Source: Candidatus Obscuribacter sp.
Lineage (GTDB): Bacteria > Cyanobacteriota > Vampirovibrionia > Obscuribacterales > Obscuribacteraceae
Reading direction: 5' to 3'
Assembly: GCA_016712465.1 (NCBI GenBank)
Contig: JADJQZ010000001.1
Span: 1,736,001 to 1,800,000, forward strand
Length of the DNA stretch: 64,000 nucleotides
A program made the position numbers and the translations under genes. Positions 17,824-26,273 of the stretch are shown here, piece by piece (within the stretch, counting starts at the first letter, position 1; every line of letters begins with the position of its first letter). The notes below the pieces were generated by a model that ran no database searches, was not told where the DNA came from, and was given only the letters and a program-made list of their open reading frames with translations.

Positions 17824-19943
17824 GGCTTGTCTGTGCCTTTCTCTCTCAGAAGATAGATGCCTTTGAGCAGGTAATTGCCCGGCTCAAAGTATAATGCCAC
17901 CTTGCCGCCGTCGGCTACATCCGGGCGGACCAGACAGGTGAGGCCTGAAAGCAGACAGGTCTTTTCCCCATTATTACCTGCCAGGGCAAGAGTCTCTACT
18001 ACTTGCCCCTCTTTGTTGAGAATGACTAGTTTCACATCGCCGTCCCCGGCACCGGTTTGTTTGACCAGGTCAATCTGCAAGCAGCTTTCGTCTTGATCGT
18101 AGAGGGATGGTAGCCCAAGCGGCAGCGGCAGGCGAAAAGCGGTTTTCTCCGGTACGTTCAGGGCCAGGCTGCCGGGGCTGGTGCGGCTCAAGCGCAACTC
18201 TGTTTCTCCCTCTTTGAGAACTTTCCATTGCCTTTCTTTTTCTGCTTCTTTGCTTAAGAGCAAGCCTTGAGCCGCGCTTAATTTACCGATCAAGTTGCCC
18301 TCTGCCAGTGGAGCGTTGGCCAAGCCCCTGTACTTACTGAAACTGGCCCTGTCATTATCGAAGTAGATTATCTCCGCCTCTTTGCCGCCCATTTTCAGGG
18401 CTTCCTTCAGTCCGTCTTTGTTGAAGTAGGCACCGTCAACTTTGACCGTTAGAATCTTGGAGCTAATATCCGAGCTGTTCAGGGGCGGTTTGAGCATGAT
18501 GTCCAGGTATAGTCTTCGGCCGATCATACCGGCGCCCTTATAATCTTGCGGCAGGTTGGCCAGTATGATTGGTTTTCCGATCAGGGCTTTTTCATTTAAC
18601 TCTTTCATAAAGACTTGCATGCGCATGGAAGCGTCGTGCCAGGCTCTCAGGTTGAGGCTTAAAACTTCGCACCAGACCAGGTAAAGTCCCGAGAGGGCCA
18701 GGAAACCGCCCAGCGCCCAGTATTTGAGTTCTCTCAAAGTGAGGTGTCCGTGACCGGGAACGGCTTTCAGAGTTAGCACCATGCATAGTGGCACGCTTGA
18801 AAGGAAGAAGAGGCGACTGCCGACCAGGTTGGGATGAATGTGCCAGATCTGGAAGGCCGGCAGCAGGGCGCCGAAACTCCAGAGCATCAGAAGCGGCAGG
18901 ATAAAGAGGGTACGGCTTTTGCCGCCGCCTTTCACCAGTAGTCTCAGCACCACCAGTGAGAGTATGGCCAGGAGAGGCAGGAGCACCGGGCGCATGGCCT
19001 GACTGAGGTAGCGGTACTCCTCCGAGACCGGCACCAGAATTTTCAGCAGTGAATGATAGTCGGCAAAAACCGTCAGAATATGAATCGGATTGAAATCGGT
19101 CTTGCCGTAGCCGCCTATTACTGAGCCCAACATGAGGTGGCGGGCCAGGGCAAAGAGGGCTAAGACGCCCAGGTAGGGCAGCGTTTCTTTAAACGCCCTT
19201 TTCAGTATGTGCGCAAACTTTTCCTTCCCGGGCAGGCTGTGAACAATGGAAAGAAGGAAGAGCGAACCGGGCAGGCTGACGGCTATTTCCTTACTGGCAA
19301 GAGCGAGGACGAAGGAGAGCAGGGATAGTTTGCGGAAGGCGGCGGTATCGTGTTGTTTGGCCCGCCAGTAGAAGATGAGAGCCGCCAGATAGAAAAGAGT
19401 AGCCAGGCTATCTACTCGACCGATTATCCAGGCCACTGTCTCTGTGTGCAGGGGATAACAGGAGAAGAGCAGGCCGGACCAGATGGCCGCCACTCCGGCC
19501 AGTCTCGGTGCCAACCTCTGGCATACAAGCAGGCTGAGGGCTGCCGTCAATATAGCGCACGCGGCAAAAAGCAGAACATTGGTGAGGTGATAACCCCAGG
19601 GGGCAGTGCCGTAAAGCAAGTAGTCGGCCAATAGGGAGATGGAGACCACCGGTCGGTAGCTGAGCATGAGGTCGGAGGCGCCCCAGTTGCCGGTGAGATT
19701 GCTCAGGAAGGGCTGCATCTCACCGCTCATGAAGCGGGCGCAGTAGTCCAGGTGGAGGAAGTCATCCAGCAAGAAGCCGTCCTTCAAGGTGGACCAGAAA
19801 TTGACCAGGCAGGATGTGAAAATCAGGATGGCGGCAAGTGCCATCTGTGTGCGCAAGGAGCCGAAGTCGAGGCGGGCTTTTTCCAGCCGCCTGATTACTC
19901 TATTTTCTGTAATCTCACTTTTCATTTCTTCCTTTAGAAGCAT
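17820..19943 (-). CDS. GT-C-type membrane glycosyltransferase-like protein (copy 1)
   Basis: About ten membrane helices fill residues 30-430, followed by a soluble C-terminal domain of about 270 residues. The first outside loop has LLDDFLHLDY, matching the acidic DD motif of GT-C enzymes that use lipid-phosphate sugars. Other family marks are RPVVSISLLADYLLYG and GRVDSLATLFYLAALIFY, then SKEIAV. It most resembles TMTC/PMT-like and ArnT-like proteins. The likely role is to add a sugar to a protein or lipid on the outer face of the inner membrane. The gene starts eight bases after its paralogue and is coupled to the AI-2E-type gene behind it. Confidence 0.78.
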   Translation of the reverse strand: MLLKEEMKSEITENRVIRRLEKARLDFGSLRTQMALAAILIFTSCLVNFWSTLKDGFLLDDFLHLDYCARFMSGEMQPFLSNLTGNWGASDLMLSYRPVVSISLLADYLLYGTAPWGYHLTNVLLFAACAILTAALSLLVCQRLAPRLAGVAAIWSGLLFSCYPLHTETVAWIIGRVDSLATLFYLAALIFYWRAKQHDTAAFRKLSLLSFVLALASKEIAVSLPGSLFLLSIVHSLPGKEKFAHILKRAFKETLPYLGVLALFALARHLMLGSVIGGYGKTDFNPIHILTVFADYHSLLKILVPVSEEYRYLSQAMRPVLLPLLAILSLVVLRLLVKGGGKSRTLFILPLLMLWSFGALLPAFQIWHIHPNLVGSRLFFLSSVPLCMVLTLKAVPGHGHLTLRELKYWALGGFLALSGLYLVWCEVLSLNLRAWHDASMRMQVFMKELNEKALIGKPIILANLPQDYKGAGMIGRRLYLDIMLKPPLNSSDISSKILTVKVDGAYFNKDGLKEALKMGGKEAEIIYFDNDRASFSKYRGLANAPLAEGNLIGKLSAAQGLLLSKEAEKERQWKVLKEGETELRLSRTSPGSLALNVPEKTAFRLPLPLGLPSLYDQDESCLQIDLVKQTGAGDGDVKLVILNKEGQVVETLALAGNNGEKTCLLSGLTCLVRPDVADGGKVALYFEPGNYLLKGIYLLREKGTDKP

Positions 19944-19951
19944 TCGCCGAC

Positions 19952-22303
19952 TTAGAGTTGAAAACAGATGGGTTCTGAAAAGTAGCCCGTTGGTTTGTGG
20001 TTTTGATCTAAGCCGACTACGCGCAATTCGAAGAAGCCGTGCCCTTTCACGCCGGTAACCGATAAGGGAATGTTCTTGCCCTGCGGGCGATTGAGTTGGC
20101 CGCTGATGTCGGCTTCCGGGGAAGGATTGTGGTCTTTGAAGGTGCCGGTATAGTGCTCGAACCAGCTATTTGGCTTGGATAACTCGAACATGGCGCTTTT
20201 GGCCCCTGGGATAAATGAGACATCGTAGGAGAATGTTGGTTTACTACCTTTCAGTCTTGCGATGCCGTCGTTGTCCATGGCAAAATCTTTGCCGTCTACG
20301 GTTAGTTCGGGCAGTTTGTCCAGTGGCGGAATGGTCGCGCCGTAGATGGTGATGGCACCACTGGCGGGGCTGACGGTAAGGCTCTCAATTTTTTCAAGGG
20401 CGAGAAAACCTTTGCGCTCGGAAAGGTTTACCTCTAGTTTCTTGCTCTTTCCGTCAATGGGGGCAAGCACTTCCATGGTTCTGCCTTTATCCGAGGTGAA
20501 TGTCAGCCTGGCTTGTTCGCCGTCCATGTTCAAGATAATGCGGTCCATGGCCAGGGGATTTAGATCAAGTTCCGGCAGTGTGGCTCTTTCTCCCGGCGCC
20601 ACTGTCAGTGGTGCGGCGGGGCTGATATTGAGGCTGCCTGTGTTTTCAGGCAGGGTTAACTGCAAGGGTTCAAGTTCTTGCTTATCTCGCTGCCAGAGGA
20701 AGAACCGGCAGCCGCCTTGCTTGATTAATTGTCTCACTCTTGCCGGCCTGATAAGTTCGCTGTCGCCGAAGGTGGCCGGTTCAAATGTGAGAATCCTCTC
20801 TCTCAGGTCCTGCTCTGAAAGAGGCGGTTTCAGCATCACCGACATGGTGGCGGCGTTGTATAGCATATGGGCGCCTTTGTAGCTCTGGGGCAGATTGAGC
20901 ACGGCCAACTTGCGGGAGTCAGCGGCTGCCTCTGCGGAAAGGGCCTGACGAAAGCGCATCAGTTCTTTCTGGGCGCTTATCCAGACCTGGTTGTTGCCCC
21001 TGGTGATCTGAGCAAAGAGCAAAGTCAAAAGAGCGAGGAGGATGAAAGCCAGGAAACTCTGGCAGCGTTTGAGAAGCCCTGAAGGGGCGGGCGCAAGCAG
21101 CGGTGCTGCCAGAAGTAGAGCCAGGAATAAGGAAAGCGGTGCACTGGCGAAGTAGAGAAAGCGTCCCCCCTGCAGATTTTCCGTCAGGTTCCAGACCTGA
21201 TATGTCGGCGCCAGTGCCAGGGCAAACCAGCCCACGGTGAAGGCCAGCATCTTCAAATAGGAAAGCTTGCGGCTCCTGGTCAAGTAAACGATGAAATTGC
21301 CGATGCCCAGAACGTAGATGGTTTTGAGATTTTTAGCGAGGCTGTTGTTGCCTCCGAAAACATCCCAGTTCAGGGGCAAGAGAATGCGAATGAGGGAGCC
21401 GTCCGTCCAGCGTTTGAAGAGACTTTTGGCCAGTCCGGAGCCGATGGAACCTTCATAGCCCCCGGCCAGGGTGTGCAAGAAGAGCGCCCTCAAGCCCAGA
21501 TAACCAAGGAGAGCGGCCCACAAGGGGGCGGTTCTCTTGAGGCTTTGCCAGATTCTTGTCGGCAGAGAAACTTCATCAAGGCTCAAGAAGAGATAGAGAG
21601 CGGCCAGGGGAGGCAAGATGACAGCCATCTCCTTGCTCATGAGAGAAAGGATAAAGAGAACCAGGCAGACAAACCAGGTCTTTCCAGTGCTTTGTTCGGA
21701 CTTCAGCTTCCTCTGCAACTGAAGAAAGGCGTAAAAGGCCAGCAGGTGAAAAGTCAGACACACACTGTCTACTCTGGCAATAACCCAGTTGACCACTTCA
21801 CAGTGCAGAGGATAAAGGCTGAAGAGCATAGCGGCAAGAAAGCCGGCCAGCCTTGGCTTAGTCTTGTTTTCCTGTTCCTTTAGGAAACCCTGAAAGATGA
21901 GGTTGCCGACCAGGTAGAGGGCAACGGCGCAAGCTGTATGATATGCGAGATTGGAAATATGGTAACCAAGCGGGTTAGCGCCTGAAAATAAATAGTCTGC
22001 CGCCAGGGTGATACTGATCAGAGGGCGGTAGAAAGTGGTACCTTCGGCTTGCATCCAGTTGCCGGTGAAGTTTTTGAGAAGCTCAAGGTAGTTTCCCTGC
22101 ATCACCCGATTCAAATAATCGATGTGAACAAAATCGTCAGCCAGAAAGTAGCCCCTCAGGCTACGATGAAAGAGAAGTAGATTTGTAACTATGATCAGAC
22201 CCGGCCCCAGGAGGTTGCCCCATAAGCCCGAGCATGGAAAATTTATCGGATTTTCCGCAATGTTTGCCGGTTTTACCGTGTCGTATGCGCTATAAACAGT
22301 CAT
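19952..22303 (-). CDS. GT-C-type membrane glycosyltransferase-like protein (copy 2)
   Basis: This is a paralogue of the protein at 17820-19943, with the same layout: DDF in the first loop (FLADDFVHIDY), FYRPLISITLAADYLFSG, ARVDSVCLTFHLLAFYAF and SKEMAV, about ten helices, then a larger soluble C-terminal part rich in beta strands. The frame is open up to 22555, but the start is most likely ATG 22303 (MTVYSAYD); the extra upstream part overlaps the divergent glycosidase. That gives 783 residues. A TATAAT (minus strand, 22316-22311) lies eight bases before this ATG, so the mRNA may have almost no leader. Confidence 0.78.
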   Translation of the reverse strand: MTVYSAYDTVKPANIAENPINFPCSGLWGNLLGPGLIIVTNLLLFHRSLRGYFLADDFVHIDYLNRVMQGNYLELLKNFTGNWMQAEGTTFYRPLISITLAADYLFSGANPLGYHISNLAYHTACAVALYLVGNLIFQGFLKEQENKTKPRLAGFLAAMLFSLYPLHCEVVNWVIARVDSVCLTFHLLAFYAFLQLQRKLKSEQSTGKTWFVCLVLFILSLMSKEMAVILPPLAALYLFLSLDEVSLPTRIWQSLKRTAPLWAALLGYLGLRALFLHTLAGGYEGSIGSGLAKSLFKRWTDGSLIRILLPLNWDVFGGNNSLAKNLKTIYVLGIGNFIVYLTRSRKLSYLKMLAFTVGWFALALAPTYQVWNLTENLQGGRFLYFASAPLSLFLALLLAAPLLAPAPSGLLKRCQSFLAFILLALLTLLFAQITRGNNQVWISAQKELMRFRQALSAEAAADSRKLAVLNLPQSYKGAHMLYNAATMSVMLKPPLSEQDLRERILTFEPATFGDSELIRPARVRQLIKQGGCRFFLWQRDKQELEPLQLTLPENTGSLNISPAAPLTVAPGERATLPELDLNPLAMDRIILNMDGEQARLTFTSDKGRTMEVLAPIDGKSKKLEVNLSERKGFLALEKIESLTVSPASGAITIYGATIPPLDKLPELTVDGKDFAMDNDGIARLKGSKPTFSYDVSFIPGAKSAMFELSKPNSWFEHYTGTFKDHNPSPEADISGQLNRPQGKNIPLSVTGVKGHGFFELRVVGLDQNHKPTGYFSEPICFQL

Positions 22304-22310
22304 CGCCTCT

Positions 22311-22316
22311 ATTATA
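22311..22316 (-). promoter_or_regulatory. Possible -10 element of the GT-C operon
   Basis: A perfect TATAAT on the minus strand lies just before the ATG at 22303. No clear -35 is seen at the right distance. If used, transcription would start at or next to the start codon, giving a leaderless message. Confidence 0.35.
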
Positions 22317-22373
22317 TAGGCAGACTTGACTGGGAATTTCGCCTCTAATGATTTACAACTAATAGTATATGAG

Positions 22374-23789
22374 ATGTGTGTGGGTGGGAGAGTCAGTAGT
22401 TTGAGCAAGGATGACAAGATTCTCAAGTTTCCCGACGGCTTTCTCTGGGGGGCCGCGACTTCCCATTTCCAAGTGGAAGGGCATCCCAAGGAGATTGACG
22501 GTACTCTCTCCGACTGGAGTCGCTGGACCAAGGAAGAGGGGCGCATCAGTGACAAGTCTCACGCAGACCAGGCTTGCGAGTTCTATTTCCGCTTTGAGGA
22601 AGATCTCTCCCTGATTAAAGACCTTAACCTGGGCGCCTTTCGTCTTTCACTAAATTGGCCGGCCTTACTTGATGAAGAAGGCGGCGGGCAGCTTGACCGT
22701 GAACAGGTGGATTATTACAAGCGTGTTTTAAGCGGTCTCAAGGAAAACGGCGTCAAAACTTTTGTGACACTCTTTCACTTCTGTTTGCCGGAAGCGCTTT
22801 CCCGTGCCGGCGGCTGGCAGAATCCGGCTACGGCAGAGGCCTTTGGACGTTTCAGCGAACTGGTGGCTAAAGAGCTGGATGGTCTTGTGGATTATTGGAT
22901 TACCATCAATGAGCCGCTGGCCTATGTTTACCAGGGCTTCATCTCGGGCTTCTGGCCCCCCGGCAAGAGTCATGATTACATCAGTGCTTTTACCGCCATG
23001 CGCAATTTTCTTTACGGACACAGTCTGGCTTACGACGCCTTGAAGAAATTTTCCAGCGCGCCGGTTTCCTTTACCTGCCACTGGCGTCCCTTCCTGCCTA
23101 AGAATCGCTTCAGTCCCCTTGATCACATGGTGCGCTTTTATCGTGATCGAATCTTCAATCACCTCTTTCCCCAGGCCGTGGATGAAGGGCATTTACATTT
23201 TCCCCAGCCCCTTGGTTTGAGCCGCGAAATTCGCCAACTGGAAGGAGAGATACCCGGTCTCAAGGGCAAGTGCGACTTCCTGGCCATCAACTACTACACC
23301 AGAGAGCTTTCTCGTTTCAAGATGGGATGGCCAATCGATATTTTCGGCGAGTGTTCTATGGAAAACGAGCTTGCCGTTTCTGATATGGGTTGGGAGATAT
23401 ATCCGAAGGGGCTCTATGACCTACTGGTCACCGAAACTCTGCCTTATCAAAAGAATGGCGACGGCACTGCCAGACCGGTGGTGATTACCGAGAATGGCTA
23501 TGCCAATTTGTTTCCCCCGGAGATGGCCGATGGCGATTGGTCTTTGTCCGATGAGCAGCGGGTCAGTTATTTGCGTCTGCACCTGGAGCAACTCTACCGG
23601 GCTATCAAACGCGGTGTGGATGTGCGTGGTTACCTGTACTGGTCGTTGCTTGATAACTTTGAGTGGGCGGAAGGCCTGTCGGCTCGTTTCGGCCTGGTGC
23701 GAGTCAGTTATCCCACCCAGGAAAGGCTTCTGAGAGCGTCTGCCAGGGTTTATCAAGAAATAGCGAGGAATAACGCTCTTCAGTTATGA
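22374..23789 (+). CDS. Glycoside hydrolase family 1 beta-glycosidase
   Basis: The protein opens with FPDGFLWGAATSHFQVEG, the GH1 signature. The acid/base is the Glu in TINEP and the nucleophile is the Glu in VITENGYAN; the end DNFEWAEGLSARFGLV is also typical. GH1 enzymes cut beta-linked glucose, galactose or related sugars by retention. There is no signal peptide, so it is cytoplasmic. Start: ATG 22374 has no ribosome site, whereas TTG 22401 has GGGAG about ten bases ahead and gives a family-typical N-terminus, so the later start is equally possible. It is divergent from the GT-C pair. Confidence 0.93.
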   Translation: MCVGGRVSSLSKDDKILKFPDGFLWGAATSHFQVEGHPKEIDGTLSDWSRWTKEEGRISDKSHADQACEFYFRFEEDLSLIKDLNLGAFRLSLNWPALLDEEGGGQLDREQVDYYKRVLSGLKENGVKTFVTLFHFCLPEALSRAGGWQNPATAEAFGRFSELVAKELDGLVDYWITINEPLAYVYQGFISGFWPPGKSHDYISAFTAMRNFLYGHSLAYDALKKFSSAPVSFTCHWRPFLPKNRFSPLDHMVRFYRDRIFNHLFPQAVDEGHLHFPQPLGLSREIRQLEGEIPGLKGKCDFLAINYYTRELSRFKMGWPIDIFGECSMENELAVSDMGWEIYPKGLYDLLVTETLPYQKNGDGTARPVVITENGYANLFPPEMADGDWSLSDEQRVSYLRLHLEQLYRAIKRGVDVRGYLYWSLLDNFEWAEGLSARFGLVRVSYPTQERLLRASARVYQEIARNNALQL

Positions 23790-23829
23790 TGTCCTTGGCT
23801 TGAGGACGGATGACGGAAGAGGCAGGTTT

Positions 23830-25791
23830 GTGATTAAAATCGGTAAGGCAGGGGCGGTGGCGCTCGCTATCTGGTTGTTTGTGCTGGCTTGTTTTTCGGG
23901 TTTTGTCCCGGTCTACGGTGAGGATGCCCAGGCTGAGACGGCAAAGGCCGGGCAGAAGAAAGCGGCACCGGTTTCCGCCCGGTTGCTATCCAGTGTCGAT
24001 GCGGTGGTGCCCGGTAAAATCTTTCGCCTGGCCATTTTGTTGAAACAGGAGCCCGGCTGGCACACATACTATAAAATTCCCGGAGATTCCGGTATGCCCA
24101 CCTCGGTCAAATGGACACTGCCTGCCGGGTTTACGGTTTCGGATCTGATCTGGCCCAAACCACTCAAGTTCGAGGAGGGAGGGCTTACCACCTATGGCTA
24201 TAAAGATCAGGCCTTTCTGGCTGTTGATGTAACCGCTCCCGCCGATCTGAAGGTCGGCACCGAATTGACCTTGCAGGCCAATGTCAAATGGCTCTCTTGC
24301 AAGGAGGTCTGCTTGCCCGGCAAAGCGGAGTTGAACTTGAGCCTGCCCGTGGCTTCCGAGAATCATAAAGACTTCCCGGGGGCGGAGAAAGCACTTTTTG
24401 AAACCCTGGGCAATGGCTTCACCGGTGATATCAAAGAAATCTCCGCCGGTTCTGGAGCCGCCGCTACAAGCTCTTCCATATCTGTGCTCAACACCGATTT
24501 TAAGACGGTGAAGAACACCGATGCTTCTATGGTGACAATTCTTCTTTCAGCTTTTGTGGGCGGTCTGATCCTCAACATAATGCCCTGCGTTCTGCCGGTC
24601 ATTGCCATCAAAGTAATGAGTTTCCTCGAGCAGGCCAGTGAGAAACCGGCGCGGGTAAAGCTTCTTGGTCTGGTCTTTTCCCTTGGTATTATCTCTTCCT
24701 TTATGGTCCTGGCGCTGCTTGTGGCACTGGTCAAGTCGGCCGGTCAGAGTGTGGGATGGGGCTTCCTCTTCCAGTACCCGCTCTTTGTACTCAGTATGGC
24801 TGCCGTGGTGCTGCTTTTTTCACTTTCGCTTTTCGGACTTTTCTACGTCAACTTGGCGCTGGGGCAGGACGGGCTTAACAAGCTGTCCTCGGGAGAGGGG
24901 CTTGTGGGTACCTTTTTCAAGGGAGTACTGGCGACGGTTCTCTCTACACCATGCACAGCTCCATTCCTTGGTACCGCCCTTGGTTTCGCCTTCGCCCAGT
25001 CTGATCTGGTGGTGGCCGGTATCTTCTTTGTAGCCGGTCTGGGTATGGCTTCGCCCTACTTGCTCCTTACTCTCAATCCTGAGTGGCTGCGCTTTTTGCC
25101 CCGGCCCGGGGCCTGGATGGACAAGTTCAAACAGTCCCTTGGTTTTGTTTTGCTGGCTACCGTAGTCTGGCTTGATTATGTACTGGCCAGCCAGGTGGGA
25201 CCCCTGGCCATAATGTGGATCAATTACTGGTTGGTTGGTCTGGCCTTTTGCGCCTGGATTGTGGCCGGATTTACCGATCTCACCAGTGATACCGCCCGTA
25301 AGACCAGGGTTTATGGCACGGCTTCGCTGGTCTTTGCTCTCATTTCCTATGCCTGCATTTTTTCTCAGCCGGAAGTAATGCTGGCTCTGAGCGGTGCCGC
25401 CCAGGCCAAAGCCGAACCCGTCAAAGGCACTGCCGGAGAACTTGACTGGCAGCCTTTTTCTTTTGCCTTGTTAGACAAGGAACTGGCTGCCGGCAAGACC
25501 GTCTTTCTCGATTTTACGGCTAACTGGTGCCTGACCTGCAAGGTGAATGAAAGCACGGTCATCAACACCGAGGCCGTACGTAATAAACTAAAAGCCCTCA
25601 ATGCTACAACCATCAAGGCTGACTGGACCAGTCAGGACCCTGATATTACCAAGCTTCTGAAGAAATTCGGGCGCTCTGGCGTGCCACTGTATGTGGTATT
25701 CCCCGCCGGCAAGGCCGACCAGCCTATAATTTTGCCGGAAGTGATAACTGTCGATCTGGTTTTGGAAAAACTAAATCAGGTTGGTCCTTAA
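23830..25791 (+). CDS. dsbD: Thiol:disulfide interchange protein DsbD
   Basis: All three DsbD modules are present. After a signal peptide (to about residue 31), an N-terminal periplasmic alpha domain has the CKEVC pair. A central domain of eight helices carries the cysteines in NIMPCVLPV and STPCTAP. The C-terminal thioredoxin domain has NWCLTCK. It moves electrons from cytoplasmic thioredoxin to periplasmic proteins, keeping them reduced. The GTG at 23830 with GAGG ahead is chosen; a TTG at 23800 would add ten residues. The stop shares the palindrome TTAA with the convergent peroxiredoxin stop. Confidence 0.93.
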   Translation: MIKIGKAGAVALAIWLFVLACFSGFVPVYGEDAQAETAKAGQKKAAPVSARLLSSVDAVVPGKIFRLAILLKQEPGWHTYYKIPGDSGMPTSVKWTLPAGFTVSDLIWPKPLKFEEGGLTTYGYKDQAFLAVDVTAPADLKVGTELTLQANVKWLSCKEVCLPGKAELNLSLPVASENHKDFPGAEKALFETLGNGFTGDIKEISAGSGAAATSSSISVLNTDFKTVKNTDASMVTILLSAFVGGLILNIMPCVLPVIAIKVMSFLEQASEKPARVKLLGLVFSLGIISSFMVLALLVALVKSAGQSVGWGFLFQYPLFVLSMAAVVLLFSLSLFGLFYVNLALGQDGLNKLSSGEGLVGTFFKGVLATVLSTPCTAPFLGTALGFAFAQSDLVVAGIFFVAGLGMASPYLLLTLNPEWLRFLPRPGAWMDKFKQSLGFVLLATVVWLDYVLASQVGPLAIMWINYWLVGLAFCAWIVAGFTDLTSDTARKTRVYGTASLVFALISYACIFSQPEVMLALSGAAQAKAEPVKGTAGELDWQPFSFALLDKELAAGKTVFLDFTANWCLTCKVNESTVINTEAVRNKLKALNATTIKADWTSQDPDITKLLKKFGRSGVPLYVVFPAGKADQPIILPEVITVDLVLEKLNQVGP

Positions 25792-26270
25792 CCTGCCTGG
25801 TTCAAGTTGACCACAAGACTGAGCAACTCTTCATTCTTAGGCATGCCTTCAATGACATGCCTGACCACGCCGGCCTTGTCGATGATGAAGAGCACTCTGG
25901 AGGCATTTGCCCTGCCTTCTTGCACCGTGCCGTAAGCTCTTCCGACATTACCGCCTTCATCGGCCAGTAGTATCTGTTTGAGGTTGTATTTGCCCGAAAA
26001 CTTCTCGTGTCTTTCCAGGTTATCGCAAGAGATGCCCAGTAACTCGGTCTGAGCCTCCGCAAACTGCGAGATATCCTGGGAGAAGGCACACATTTCTTTG
26101 GTGCAACCGGGTGTGTCGTCCTTCGGATAGAAAGCCAGGATGACGTTCATCTTGCCCCGGTAGTCTTTTAGGCTCACTTCTCCCACTTTACCGGCTTGAT
26201 GATATTTCAGGGTGAAGTCCGGCGCTGTTTCGCCTGCGGCAACAGGCCCCTCAATCTTAGGAGAAGTCAC
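25788..26270 (-). CDS. bcp: Peroxiredoxin of the BCP/PrxQ type
   Basis: This is a 160-residue peroxiredoxin with the peroxidatic C56 in DDTPGCTKE and a second cysteine at C61 (CTKEMC), the atypical two-Cys BCP arrangement. It reduces peroxides using thioredoxin. The fold start (APDFTLKY) and LAFYPKD are typical. The GTG start has GGAGG seven bases upstream and lies three bases after the stop of the Roadblock gene, so the two are probably co-transcribed. It converges with dsbD, another thiol-redox gene. Confidence 0.93.
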   Translation of the reverse strand: MTSPKIEGPVAAGETAPDFTLKYHQAGKVGEVSLKDYRGKMNVILAFYPKDDTPGCTKEMCAFSQDISQFAEAQTELLGISCDNLERHEKFSGKYNLKQILLADEGGNVGRAYGTVQEGRANASRVLFIIDKAGVVRHVIEGMPKNEELLSLVVNLNQAG

Positions 26271-26273
26271 GCT

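Noticed and set aside
22304..22555. N-terminal extension of the second GT-C protein
   Set aside because: It overlaps the divergent glycosidase and has no membrane or domain features; the ATG at 22303 fits better.
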